Below, piece after piece: positions 17,427 to 26,700 of a stretch of 45,452 bases of DNA. Position numbers and translations under genes: made by a program. The notes under the pieces were generated by a model. That model was given only the letters and a program-made list of their open reading frames with translations, had not been told where the DNA came from and did no database searches. Each line of letters opens with the position of its first letter. Position 1 is the stretch's first letter. This stretch comes from Prevotellaceae bacterium UBA6974 (GTDB lineage: Bacteria; Bacteroidota; Bacteroidia; Bacteroidales; Bacteroidaceae), in assembly GCA_002450165.1 (NCBI GenBank), contig DJYQ01000032.1, forward strand, positions 12,052 through 57,503, in the 5' to 3' direction.

Positions 17427-18182
17427 TTACATATTGGCCTCTTTTACTTTGCGGAACAAATCACTCGCAAAGATAAATGAATTAAGCCTCTCGTTAGTCG
17501 ATGTCATTATCTCGTCTTTCGTACCTGTCCACTCCAGATTACCCTCATATATATATATAATGTGTTCACCGATACCCATTACCGAGTTCATATCGTGAGT
17601 GTTGATGATGGTTGTCATTTTGTACTCTTCCGTGATACTGTGGATCAAGTCGTCGATGACAAGCGAAGTCTTGGGATCCAGACCCGAATTGGGCTCGTCA
17701 CAAAACAGGTATTTCGGATTCAATGCTATTGCCCGCGCAATAGCCACACGCTTCTGCATACCTCCGCTTATCTCACCTGGCATTTTGAACTCAGCACCCT
17801 TTAGATTAACGCGTTCCAGACAAAAGCAGGCTCTCTTTTCGCGATCCACGCGGTTCATGTCCGAGAACATGTCCAATGGGAACATTACGTTCTCAAGCAC
17901 TGTCATTGAATCAAACAAGGCAGCGGACTGAAAAAGCATTCCCATTTCGCGACGTACCATAACCCGTTCTTTGTTGGTCATCTTCACAAAGTCCCGACCA
18001 TCGTATAGAATCTCACCTTCATCGGGAGTCAGCAGTCCTACTATATTTTTTATCAGCACGGTCTTTCCCGATCCCGATTGTCCTATAATCAGATTAGTCT
18101 TGCCATTCTGAAATGTCGCACTGATTCCTTTCAGAACCTCGCGTCCTTCGAAAGACTTATGTACATTCCTCAACTCAATCAT
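17427..18182 (-). CDS. mlaF: MlaF-like ABC transporter ATPase (phospholipid trafficking)
   Basis: The protein has 251 residues. Walker A is GQSGSGKTVLIKN, the signature is SGGMQKRVAIARA, Walker B is YLFCDEPNSGLDP and the switch His is in NTHDM. The EPNSGLDP wording is typical of the MlaF/Mkl group rather than of nutrient importers. It pairs with the permease gene 10 bp upstream. In the family the MlaEF complex moves phospholipids between inner and outer membranes to keep outer-membrane asymmetry. The MCE-domain partner (mlaD) is not in this window. Confidence 0.9.
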   Translation of the reverse strand: MIELRNVHKSFEGREVLKGISATFQNGKTNLIIGQSGSGKTVLIKNIVGLLTPDEGEILYDGRDFVKMTNKERVMVRREMGMLFQSAALFDSMTVLENVMFPLDMFSDMNRVDREKRACFCLERVNLKGAEFKMPGEISGGMQKRVAIARAIALNPKYLFCDEPNSGLDPKTSLVIDDLIHSITEEYKMTTIINTHDMNSVMGIGEHIIYIYEGNLEWTGTKDEIMTSTNERLNSFIFASDLFRKVKEANM

Positions 18183-18192
18183 AGTAATGTCA

Positions 18193-18936
18193 TTAGCTTA
18201 ATATCTGAGTTAGGAAAATATCAGCAAACAATATCAAGATGCTACTGCTTACCACTGCATTTGTGCTGGCCTTGCCAACGTCAAAGCTGCCGCCTTCTAC
18301 AGTATATCCATAGAAACTGCTCACGCTGGAGATAATAAAAGCAAAGAACAGACTTTTTATCAGGCTCATCCAAACGTACCATTGGTTGAAATCATGCAGG
18401 AGACCAGCCGTCAGGTCATCCATGGAAAGTACGCCCAATGCACATGTCGCATAGGCACCGACAAATCCTGCAACGATGCTGAATACCACCAACATGGGAA
18501 TCATTGTAATCAGCCCCAAAATCTTTGGCAATATAATAAAACTTGCCGAGTTGATGCCCATGATATCCAAGGCATCTATCTGCTGGGTCACACGCATGGT
18601 ACCGATTTCTGATGCGATGTTAGAACCTACTTTACCAGCAAGAATCAGACACATTATGCTGGAACTGAATTCCAGAAGCATGATTTCGCGGGTAGTATAT
18701 CCTGTCGTGTAATTAGGCATCCAAGGCGAAGCGATATTCAACTTGATCTGGATACATATCACGGCACCGATGAAAAAGGATATCAACAAGACTATTCCGA
18801 TACTGTCAACACCCAATGCGACCAGTTCCTTGACATACTGTTTATAGAACATACGCCATCTTTCCGGAAGCGCCAATACACGCCCCATAAGCATCAGGTA
18901 CGAACCAAAAGTTGATATTCCTTTAAATAGCTGCAT
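18193..18936 (-). CDS. mlaE: MlaE-like ABC transporter permease
   Basis: The protein has 247 residues from ATG 18936. An upstream in-frame TTG (18963) is rejected because it lies within the TAACTTTG promoter element. Features include an amphipathic N-terminus (interfacial helix), about five membrane segments, and the MlaE hallmark EFSSSIMCLILAGKVGSNIA-SEIGTMRVTQQIDAL. The latter includes the E-x-G-T-M-x-V-x-xQ-I-DAL stretch that contacts MlaF. The function is phospholipid transport with mlaF. Confidence 0.9.
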   Translation of the reverse strand: MQLFKGISTFGSYLMLMGRVLALPERWRMFYKQYVKELVALGVDSIGIVLLISFFIGAVICIQIKLNIASPWMPNYTTGYTTREIMLLEFSSSIMCLILAGKVGSNIASEIGTMRVTQQIDALDIMGINSASFIILPKILGLITMIPMLVVFSIVAGFVGAYATCALGVLSMDDLTAGLLHDFNQWYVWMSLIKSLFFAFIISSVSSFYGYTVEGGSFDVGKASTNAVVSSSILILFADIFLTQILS

Positions 18937-18960
18937 TATCTTAAACGCCAATCGGTCGCG

Positions 18961-18968
18961 CAAAGTTA
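18961..18968 (-). promoter_or_regulatory. -7 element for mlaE-mlaF
   Basis: The minus strand reads TAACTTTG, fitting TAnnTTTG, 25 bp before the chosen ATG. The -33 region is only T-rich. It is divergent from the lptB promoter about 40 bp away. Confidence 0.5.
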
Positions 18969-19008
18969 TGAAAATTTATGTAATAATCTATTAAAATGCT
19001 TTATTTAT

Positions 19009-19039
19009 TTTGCTCATTGCTCTTCTTATCGTATCTTTG
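19009..19039 (+). promoter_or_regulatory. lptB promoter (TTTG-N19-TATCTTTG)
   Basis: TTTG at 19009-19012 and TATCTTTG at 19032-19039 are separated by 19 bp, an ideal Bacteroidetes promoter. It overlaps a potential GTG start at 19039, showing that the lptB start must lie downstream. Confidence 0.85.
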
Positions 19040-19065
19040 TGCCTTATAAAGTATCAATACAGTAT

Positions 19066-19860
19066 ATGTCAGATGATAGCATGGAGCTACGTAGCGAAGG
19101 TTTGGTAAAAGTCTATGGTAAGCGTACAGTTGTGAATAACGTGTCGTTTCACGTCCGCCAGGGCGAGATTGTAGGTCTCCTGGGCCCCAATGGAGCAGGC
19201 AAGACGACCAGTTTCTATATGACTACCGGTCTGGTTGTACCTAACGAAGGCCATATATGGATTGGTGACGAGGAAATTACCAAGTATCCGGTATATCGCC
19301 GTGCCAGGAAAGGCATAGGGTATCTTGCTCAGGAGGCATCCGTTTTCCGTAAGATGAGTGTAGAGGACAATATCGCTTCCGTCCTGGAGATGACAGGTAA
19401 GCCAAAAGAATACCAAAAGGAGAAATTGGAAAGTCTTATCAGTGAGTTCCATTTAGAAACTGTACGTAAGAATCTTGGAGACCAGCTTTCGGGCGGTGAG
19501 CGACGCCGTACCGAGATAGCACGTTGTCTGGCCATTGACCCCAAGTTCATTATGCTTGATGAACCTTTTGCAGGTGTTGACCCTATTGCCGTCGAGGATA
19601 TCCAGTATATTGTGTGGAAATTGAAGCAGAAGAACATAGGAGTACTGATAACCGACCATAACGTCGAAGAGACACTGTGTATTACAGATCGTGCATATCT
19701 CTTGTTCGAGGGGCAGATACTGTTCCATGGAACTCCCGAGGAGCTCAGTGTCAATCCTATTGTTCTGGACCGCTATCTCACCCGTAGTTTTAAGCTCAGG
19801 ATGAAAGATTTTCAGAAGATGGACCAACAGAGACAGGAAGACAGTCCCCATCAATCATAA
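19066..19860 (+). CDS. lptB: LptB, ATPase of the LPS export transporter
   Basis: The protein has 264 residues from ATG 19066 (MSDDSMELRSEGLVKVYG). Walker A is GPNGAGKTTSFYM, the Q-loop is GYLAQEASVF, the signature is LSGGERRRTEIARCLA, and Walker B is FIMLDEPFAGVDP. GYLAQEASVFRKMSVEDNI and DEPFAGVDPIAVEDIQ are characteristic of LptB rather than of other ABC ATPases. It powers extraction of LPS from the inner membrane with LptF/LptG, which are not seen here. It is functionally linked to the OstA-like gene 12 kb away. The last 65 bp overlap gluQRS on the other strand. Confidence 0.95.
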   Translation: MSDDSMELRSEGLVKVYGKRTVVNNVSFHVRQGEIVGLLGPNGAGKTTSFYMTTGLVVPNEGHIWIGDEEITKYPVYRRARKGIGYLAQEASVFRKMSVEDNIASVLEMTGKPKEYQKEKLESLISEFHLETVRKNLGDQLSGGERRRTEIARCLAIDPKFIMLDEPFAGVDPIAVEDIQYIVWKLKQKNIGVLITDHNVEETLCITDRAYLLFEGQILFHGTPEELSVNPIVLDRYLTRSFKLRMKDFQKMDQQRQEDSPHQS

Positions 19861-20686
19861 TATCCCCGTCAGGGATTTTGCACCAAGAGAATACATCAAG
19901 CAGTTCTTTCACCCCGATTGCCGAGTAATCCCGGACGAGGCCCGTCCTATATGCCAGATAGCCTATAATTTCCTCAGGAAGGTATTTCTTACGTAATATT
20001 CCCAAATCCAAACTCCTGTCGCGCTTGCACAGGCGTTGTCCGGTCATATTGCATAATAGCGGATGATGCAGGAATTTGGGCTTGCAGAACCCGAAAACAT
20101 CGTAAAGGAATTCCTGTTGCGGGACCGAAGTCTTCAGGTCCCTGCCCCGTACTACATGGGTTATTCCCATCAGGGCATCATCAATAACAACAGCCAGCTG
20201 ATATGCCCAGGTGCCATCCCGTCTCTGTACAATAAAGTCACCGTTTGTTGCTTCCAGTCTTTCAGGGACACGGATTCTTACGGCCCCTTCCGACAGTCCC
20301 TTGTCACGACAGGTCCCAGGATATACAATACGTCCATCCGCCTCATGCGGTGCAGACGAAGCCAGTAAATCATTGCGTGTACAATTGCAGTGATACGTAA
20401 GCCCAAGGTCGGTCAGGTAATCCAGGTATTGCTGGTAAATTTCACTGCGTTCGCTCTGCCACACCACCTCACCGTCCCACGGCAAGCCAAGCCACAGCAA
20501 GTCATCTATCAGCTGCATGGCATATTCGCGCTTGCAGCGCTGCCTGTCAATGTCCTCGATACGCAAACGCCACACACCACCTGTGCTCTTGGCATCCAGC
20601 CAAGACAGCAATGCACACATTACATTGCCCAGATGCATGCGCCCCGTTGGCGACGGGGCAAAACGGCCGGTTATGTCAGTTCCCAT
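19796..20686 (-). CDS. gluQ: Glutamyl-Q tRNA(Asp) synthetase
   Basis: This 296-residue paralogue of glutamyl-tRNA synthetase lacks the anticodon-binding domain. The HIGH-like motif is in PSPTGRMHLGN (residues 11-21). A zinc site is formed by Cys100, Cys102, Tyr122 and Cys126, matching the Cys-Cys-Tyr-Cys pattern of YadB/GluQRS. The KMSKS-like segment reads KRDRSLDLG. In the family it attaches glutamate to queuosine in tRNA-Asp. The 3' end runs 65 bp into the lptB coding region on the opposite strand, so the final C-terminal residues are dual-coded. Confidence 0.92.
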   Translation of the reverse strand: MGTDITGRFAPSPTGRMHLGNVMCALLSWLDAKSTGGVWRLRIEDIDRQRCKREYAMQLIDDLLWLGLPWDGEVVWQSERSEIYQQYLDYLTDLGLTYHCNCTRNDLLASSAPHEADGRIVYPGTCRDKGLSEGAVRIRVPERLEATNGDFIVQRRDGTWAYQLAVVIDDALMGITHVVRGRDLKTSVPQQEFLYDVFGFCKPKFLHHPLLCNMTGQRLCKRDRSLDLGILRKKYLPEEIIGYLAYRTGLVRDYSAIGVKELLDVFSWCKIPDGDIMIDGDCLPVSVGPSSENLSS

Positions 20687-20716
20687 ACCGCGAAGTTACG
20701 AAAAATATCACAAACA

Positions 20717-20750
20717 CAAAAACGGAGCCCCCAAAAAATCGAGGCTCCGT
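20717..20750 (-). terminator. Terminator of groES-groEL
   Basis: On the minus strand ACGGAGCC and GGCTCCGT form an 8-bp stem with a 13-nt loop, followed by TTTTTG. It lies 36 bp past the groEL stop. Confidence 0.9.
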
Positions 20751-20785
20751 CTTATCTATGCGTAAGTATGTTTTCCTTTCAGGAT

Positions 20786-22417
20786 TTACATCATGCCACC
20801 CATGCCCGGGGCACCGCCCATTGGCATTTCGGGCTTATCCTCCTTCTTGTCACAGATGACACATTCAGTAGTAAGGAACATACCTGCGATTGATGCAGCG
20901 TTCTCCAGGGCAACACGGGTAACCTTGACCGGGTCGATGATACCCGAGGCCTTCATGTTCTCGTATTTGTCCTCACGTGCATTGTAGCCGTAGTCACCCT
21001 TGCCGGCACGTACGTTGTTCACAACGACACTGGCTTCCTCACCTGCATTATTGACAATCTGGCGCAGTGGCTCCTCGATGGCACGGTATATAATCTTGAT
21101 ACCTGTCTGCTCATCCTGGTTGGCACCCTTTACCTCCTCCAGTGCCTTTTGGGCACGGATATATGCTACACCACCACCAGGGATAATACCTTCCTCAATT
21201 GCAGCACGTGTTGCGCACAGGGCATCGTCAACGCGATCCTTCTTTTCCTTCATCTCGGTTTCGGTAGGTGCGCCTACATACAGAACTGCGACACCTCCTG
21301 CCAGTTTGGCAAGACGCTCCTGCAACTTCTCCTTGTCGTAGCTACTGGTCGAGTTGGCAATCTCATTCTTAATTTGGTTAATGCGATCCTGAATGAGTTC
21401 CTTTTGTCCCTTGCCGCTGACAATAGTGGTGTTGTCCTTGGAGATTGTAACCTTCTCGGCTGAACCAAGCATGTCAATAGTAGCCTGTTCCAGTTTTAAT
21501 CCCGTATCTTCGCTGATTACCAAACCTCCAGTCAGTGTTGCAATATCCTGCAACATAGCCTTGCGGCGGTCACCAAATCCAGGAGCCTTGACAGCACAAA
21601 TCTTCAACTGACCACGCAGACGGTTTACGACCAGAGTTGTAAGGGCCTCACTCTCAACGTCCTCGGCAATTACCAGAAGAGGACGTCCACTCTGCACGGC
21701 GGGCTCCAGGATTGGCAGGAAATCCTTAAGGTTGCTTATCTTCTTATCATAAATCAGGATGTACGGATTCTCCATCTCACACTCCATCTTCTCGGTGTTG
21801 GTGACGAAATATGGGCTCAGATAACCACGGTCAAACTGCATACCCTCGACAACGCCGATTGTAGTATCACGACCCTTGGCTTCTTCGATAGTGATAACGC
21901 CATCCTTGCTGACTTTCTGCATGGCATCAGCGAGCAGTTTACCTATTTCTGCATCGTTGTTTGCACTGACGGTTGCCACCTGCTCAATCTTCTGGTAGTC
22001 ATCGCCAACCTGCTCTGCCATTTTCTTGATTTCATTGACGACCGTGCTTACAGCCTTATCAATACCACGCTTCAAGTCCATTGGATTTGCACCTGCGGCA
22101 ACATTCTTCAGACCTTCTCGAACGATTGACTGTGCCAGAACGGTAGCAGTTGTAGTACCATCTCCGGCATCATCTCCGGTTTTGGATGCTACAGACTTGA
22201 CAAGCTGTGCACCTGCGTTTTGGAAAGGATTGTCCAGTTCAACCTCCTTGGCAACTGTTACACCATCCTTTGTAATCTGGGGTGCGCCAAATTTCTTCTC
22301 AATAATTACGTTGCGACCTTTGGGACCTAATGTTACCTTTACTGCATCAGCCAGAGCATCTACACCCTTTTTCATCTCATCGCGTGCCTCGATGTTGAAT
22401 TTAATATCTTTTGCCAT
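20786..22417 (-). CDS. groEL: Chaperonin GroEL
   Basis: The protein has 543 residues and begins MAKDIKFNIEARDEMKKGVD. Nucleotide-binding motifs are present (TLGPKGRNVI, GDGTTTATVLAQ), as are the apical region and the glycine/methionine-rich tail (MPMGGAPGMGGMM) that projects into the folding chamber. It is standard length and fully conserved. It is transcribed after groES with a 40-bp gap and ends at a strong terminator. Confidence 0.98.
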   Translation of the reverse strand: MAKDIKFNIEARDEMKKGVDALADAVKVTLGPKGRNVIIEKKFGAPQITKDGVTVAKEVELDNPFQNAGAQLVKSVASKTGDDAGDGTTTATVLAQSIVREGLKNVAAGANPMDLKRGIDKAVSTVVNEIKKMAEQVGDDYQKIEQVATVSANNDAEIGKLLADAMQKVSKDGVITIEEAKGRDTTIGVVEGMQFDRGYLSPYFVTNTEKMECEMENPYILIYDKKISNLKDFLPILEPAVQSGRPLLVIAEDVESEALTTLVVNRLRGQLKICAVKAPGFGDRRKAMLQDIATLTGGLVISEDTGLKLEQATIDMLGSAEKVTISKDNTTIVSGKGQKELIQDRINQIKNEIANSTSSYDKEKLQERLAKLAGGVAVLYVGAPTETEMKEKKDRVDDALCATRAAIEEGIIPGGGVAYIRAQKALEEVKGANQDEQTGIKIIYRAIEEPLRQIVNNAGEEASVVVNNVRAGKGDYGYNAREDKYENMKASGIIDPVKVTRVALENAASIAGMFLTTECVICDKKEDKPEMPMGGAPGMGGMM

Positions 22418-22457
22418 GATTTGTAAACTTTAGTTTAGTAAAACAAAATACCTGTCT

Positions 22458-22730
22458 TTAACCAAGAATTGCTACGACGTCACTCTGTCGCATGATAAGA
22501 TACTTGGTACCTTCGTGATCCAGCTCAGTCCCGGCATACTTGCCATACAGGACATGGTCACCAGGTTTAAGAATCATTTCCTCGTCCTTTGTGCCGTTAC
22601 CAACAGCGACAATAGTACCCTGCAAAGGTTTTTCCTTTGCTGTGTCCGGAATGATAATACCTCCACTTGTTCTCGTTTCTGCTGCAGTCGGTTCTATAAG
22701 AACACGGTCTGCCAATGGTTTAATGTTCAT
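22458..22730 (-). CDS. groES: Co-chaperonin GroES
   Basis: This 90-residue lid of the GroEL chamber begins MNIKPLADRVLIEP. The mobile loop region TRTSGGIIIPDTAKEKP is present with its hydrophobic IIIP contact. GDHVLYGKYAGTE and the C-terminal beta strand are intact. It is the first gene of the groES-groEL operon. The promoter region upstream contains a sigma-54-like GG-N10-GC element and a dyad, but no CIRCE (HrcA) operator. Confidence 0.98.
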   Translation of the reverse strand: MNIKPLADRVLIEPTAAETRTSGGIIIPDTAKEKPLQGTIVAVGNGTKDEEMILKPGDHVLYGKYAGTELDHEGTKYLIMRQSDVVAILG

Positions 22731-22771
22731 TTTTATTTTTGGTTTAGTTGAATATTTCCATTATTGCTTTC

Positions 22772-22787
22772 TGCTAATAGTGTGCCA
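22772..22787 (-). promoter_or_regulatory. Possible sigma-54 (-24/-12) promoter of groES
   Basis: The minus strand reads TGGCAC-ACTAT-TAGCA. It has the GG-N10-GC spacing of RpoN promoters (consensus TGGCAC-N5-TTGCA, one mismatch in the -12 box). The predicted start is near 22761, giving a leader of about 30 nt to the groES ATG. No TAnnTTTG element was seen between here and the gene. Confidence 0.45.
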
Positions 22788-22796
22788 AATGTCGGT

Positions 22797-22816
22797 GACT
22801 GGACAAAATGTCAGTC
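22797..22816. promoter_or_regulatory. Dyad upstream of groES, possible activator or operator site
   Basis: GACTG-G-ACA-AAA-TGT-CAGTC: arms of 5+3 bp are perfectly complementary apart from one unpaired G. It lies about 10 bp upstream of the -24 box of groES and about 60 bp upstream of the divergent HD-domain gene. It could bind a dimeric regulator of either gene. Confidence 0.4.
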
Positions 22817-22874
22817 TTACTTATTTTTGGGTGTACCGTTGTGCCATTATTGCAGATATTTTGTTATCTTCGCC

Positions 22875-23756
22875 ATGCGATTGATATTTAAAAAGGTAAT
22901 TAAGGTGAAGGAATTTATTGTCATAGGCCGCCAGAACAGCACCACCCGTCAGGGCTCGCCATATGCCATACTCAAGGTTGCTGATACGGAAGAACAGTTT
23001 ACCGTCAGTGTATGGGACGTTGCTCCCGAAATGCCTCCAATGCAGGGATATATAGTTCAGTTCCATAATCTCAGGGTATTCAACGGTAACCGTTCATGTT
23101 CCCTTGCAGATATGGTTGTCGGACTTGAAGCAGACAAGTCCCATCCGCTGTACAACCTGATTCCGCGTCCTATAGTCAAGGATATATGGGAACAGACAGT
23201 CGAACATTTGCTGACTTATTGCAACGATGCGGATTTGGTAAGGGTAATTGTAGATTTTGCCGAAAAGCTATATAAGCCATACAGCGAATATCCTGCAGCA
23301 ACAAGCATACACCATGCATACCCCGGCGGTTTGTTAAACCATACACACCAGATGCTGCACATGTTGGACGGCCTTTATCCCTGTCTGCCTTATGAAATCA
23401 AGGTCGAGCGCTGCATCCTGGCAATACTTTTCCATGATTATGGCAAGGTTTACGAATACAATCGCCAGGGTGATTCCCAGCCTGACATGTATTTGCTGGG
23501 GCACATATACATAGGCGCACACAAGTTACAGAATGTGCTGGAACAACAGCAGATTGATCCCGAGGAGATCAAGCGTATTATACATTGTGTGCTGGCCCAT
23601 CATGGTCAGCGCGAATACGGCAGTCCTGTATTGCCCTGTACTCAGGAGGCCAGCATTGTCTCATACCTGGACAATATCAGTGCCAAGGTGGACTGTATGC
23701 AGAGTGCCGCAGATGGAGATTATGTACCGGTCTTGGGAACACATGTTATAAAGTAA
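22875..23756 (+). CDS. OB-fold/HD-domain 3'-5' exoribonuclease, YhaM-like
   Basis: The protein has 293 residues from ATG 22875; a longer in-frame start at 22764 would cross the groES promoter region and adds sequence unlike the family. The N-terminal OB-fold reads EFIVIGRQNSTTRQGSPYAILKV...FTVSVWDV. The C-terminal HD phosphohydrolase domain has His in SIHHAYPGGLLNHTHQM, the His-Asp pair in ILFHDYGKVYEY, and further metal ligands in GHIYIGAHKL and LAHHGQREYGSP. The OB-plus-HD order is that of YhaM, which degrades RNA or ssDNA 3' to 5'. lacZ follows after 21 bp without a terminator. Confidence 0.82.
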   Translation: MRLIFKKVIKVKEFIVIGRQNSTTRQGSPYAILKVADTEEQFTVSVWDVAPEMPPMQGYIVQFHNLRVFNGNRSCSLADMVVGLEADKSHPLYNLIPRPIVKDIWEQTVEHLLTYCNDADLVRVIVDFAEKLYKPYSEYPAATSIHHAYPGGLLNHTHQMLHMLDGLYPCLPYEIKVERCILAILFHDYGKVYEYNRQGDSQPDMYLLGHIYIGAHKLQNVLEQQQIDPEEIKRIIHCVLAHHGQREYGSPVLPCTQEASIVSYLDNISAKVDCMQSAADGDYVPVLGTHVIK

Positions 23757-23777
23757 TAACCAAAAAGTCGAAAATAC

Positions 23778-26700
23778 ATGAAGAGATTAAGCTTAACACT
23801 ATGCTTGCTTGTCGGCATTATGACTATGACTGCACAGTCGTTCCGCAAGGGTGCCCTGTACAAGGTCGAAGGCATTCCCACAGAGTATAAGGGCCAGTTG
23901 TTCATTATGGACGAATTGTCTGGGTCATGGCGTTTTATAGACCCGTTCAGGCATGTTGCCCTGCGTGTCGGCGAAAAAGGCATGGAGTACGGCGAGGTAA
24001 ATGGTTCGGACGAGTTACAGAAATGGATTCTTACACCTCAGTCAGGCGGCAGATACAGCGCAGTTCCTGCCAACAAGCCTTCGTTCCGTTCGCTGGAAAA
24101 GGGCATTGTCATCACCGAGTCTGCACAGTTTGGATCAGACGACAACAGCACATACCGTATTCGCAGCGTTGCAGATCAATCCCTTGTCTTGGGTAATGGC
24201 GATGACGGTGGAAACGGAACAAAGATCCGAGTCGAAAAGATGGACAGTCTGAACCGTGGCCAGTACTGGAGCATCAAGACCTATTACAACAGCAATCCAG
24301 TTAATCACCTCATCGGTGGTGCCTTCTACGACAGCCATTTTGACGATGGTGGTGATAATCGCAGTATCACCGAGTTGATTCAGTGGCAGGCCAATCCCCA
24401 GCGTCCAGGAAATGCACTGATGCAGATTCAGGCCGTTGAAGGCAGAAAGGGAATATACCGTTTCACATCGGTCAACAAGAAGAAGATGTTCTCCGTAAGT
24501 GATAACGGCAGGCTGGCAATAGTTGACATCAATAACGAAGACCGCAGTTCGTGGTTCACAATAGAGCAGGTCAAAAAACCCAAGATAGCCAGTCCGATAT
24601 GGGAGGACGAAACTGTATTCGCAATCAACAGGCTTCCATGCGTCGCCACATATATGCCCTATGCCAGTTCCAGGGAGATGCATGCCGACAAGGCATACTA
24701 CCAAACGCCATGGACAGAACCTCGGAGCAGCCTCTATCATAGCCTGGACGGCACATGGGACTTCTGGTTCACTGCCGTTCCCCAAAAAGGCAAGGATGTG
24801 CTGACCGGTGATGTGGAGGTAATGGACATACCCGCATTCCGTAACGCAATGGCAGCAAGCACAGCTGCAGTAAAGCCGGACAGGATTCCTGTTCCCAGTT
24901 GCTGGGAAATGCTCGGATACGACCGTCCAATATACTGCAATGTCGAGTATCCGCACAGCAATACTCCCCCTTACATCAAGGCCCGTCCGGGATATAACGA
25001 TGCAGGCAAGAACTATGCCGTCAACCCCGTCGGGACATACCATCGCACATTCTATGTCCCAAAGGAATGGCTGGGACGCCGCACCATTATCCATTTTGGA
25101 GGAATATACTCCAGCGCTCAGGTTTGGGTCAACGGCAATTACGTGGGATACACCCAGGGGTCGAACAATGTTGCCGAGTTTGACCTGAGCAAGTATCTGA
25201 AGGAAGGTGATAACGACCTGATTGTACAGGTACACCGCTGGTGCGACGGTTCGTACCTGGAATGTCAGGATATGTTCCGTATGAGCGGGATCTTCCGTAG
25301 CGTATATATATATAATGTCCCATTCCACAGCATACGTAACCACATTATCCGGACCTTGCCTGCTGGTAATGGCAAGTGGACGGTTACCGTATCTGTTGAC
25401 CAGGACGTGAAGGCAAAGGCCATGCTGTATGGTACGAATGGAAAGCTCATAGACTCCCGTCCGATAAAGGACAGGAAGGCAGAGTTCTCTGTTCTTAATC
25501 CTCAACTGTGGAGTGCCGAGACTCCGGACTTGTACACACTTGACATCATTCAGTACGATGAAAACGATGTCGAGCAAATGGCATTCTCGACCAAAGTCGG
25601 CATTCGCAATGTGGAAATCCGCAAATCCAATGGTGGTGCACTGCTATATGTCAACGGTAAGCGCATCATGCTCAAGGGAACCAACCGCCACGACAGCGAT
25701 CCCGCGACCGGCCGTACCGTGTCGGTGGAAAGCATGCAGAGGGATGTCGTCATGATGAAGCAGAACAACATCAATACCATACGTACCAGTCATTATCCCA
25801 ATGACGCACGTATGTATGCAATGTTCGATTATTATGGCTTATATTGCTGTGACGAAGCCGACAACGAAGACCATGCCAACCAGGCAATCTCGGGCTGGGC
25901 GTCCTGGATTCCCGCCATGGAGGACCGTATCACAAGCCTCGTCAGCCGTGACATCAATCACCCCAGTGTCATTATGTGGTCAATGGGTAACGAGGCAGGA
26001 GCTGGGAGCAATTTCAAAAACTGCTACGACGTGGCAAAACGTTTGGACCCGACACGCCCCGTCCATTACGAAGGGACACGTATTGACAAGGACTACGGCG
26101 GCAGTGCATACAGCGATTTCTACAGCAAGATGTATCCCAGTATGGAATGGATGGCCCGGAACACAAACAACCTGGACAAGCCCATGTTCCTTTGCGAGTA
26201 TGCCCACGCAATGGGCAATGCCATTGGCAATCTGCCCGAATACATGCAGTCCATGGAGGAGAGCAACTCCACCATCGGAGGCTGCATCTGGGATTGGGTG
26301 GACCAGGCTATCTACGAGCCAAATCAGTTGAAACAGGGTGTCAGGAAACTTCATACAGGCTATGACTTCCCCGGTCCGCATCAGGGAAACTTCTGCTCCA
26401 ATGGCATTGTAACCGCCGAGCGCGACTATACGGCAAAGTTGGCCGAGGTAAAGGGCGCCTACCAATATGTGGACTTCTCAGTCAGTGGACAGCAACTGAC
26501 CGTCAGGAACAAGTACGCTTTCCGCTCCCTGAAGGGACTGGACCTCGAAATCCAGCTGCGCGACAACGGATATGTAGTTAAGAAGAAGACAATACACCTC
26601 CCCGACGTTCAGCCCGGAGAGACATACACCGTGGCATGTCCGTCGCTTGCCAAGCCCAAGGGCGAGACAGTGATGGTATGCCTCGTCCGTGACACAAATT

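Noticed and set aside
18937..18963. TTG start for mlaE at 18963
   Set aside because: The codon is part of the TAACTTTG promoter element; the ATG at 18936 fits better.
22730..22874. CIRCE/HrcA operator upstream of groES
   Set aside because: No TTAGCACTC-N9-GAGTGCTAA was found on either strand; only a partial TGCTAA occurs, which is part of the sigma-54-like element.
22764..22874. Longer N-terminus for the HD-domain nuclease
   Set aside because: The extra 37 residues cross the groES control region, are cysteine-rich and unlike the OB-fold start of the family.
24135..25577. 480-codon open frame on the minus strand, antisense to lacZ
   Set aside because: It lies wholly inside a clear GH2 gene, has no recognisable domain or plausible start signal, and arises from codon bias of the real gene.
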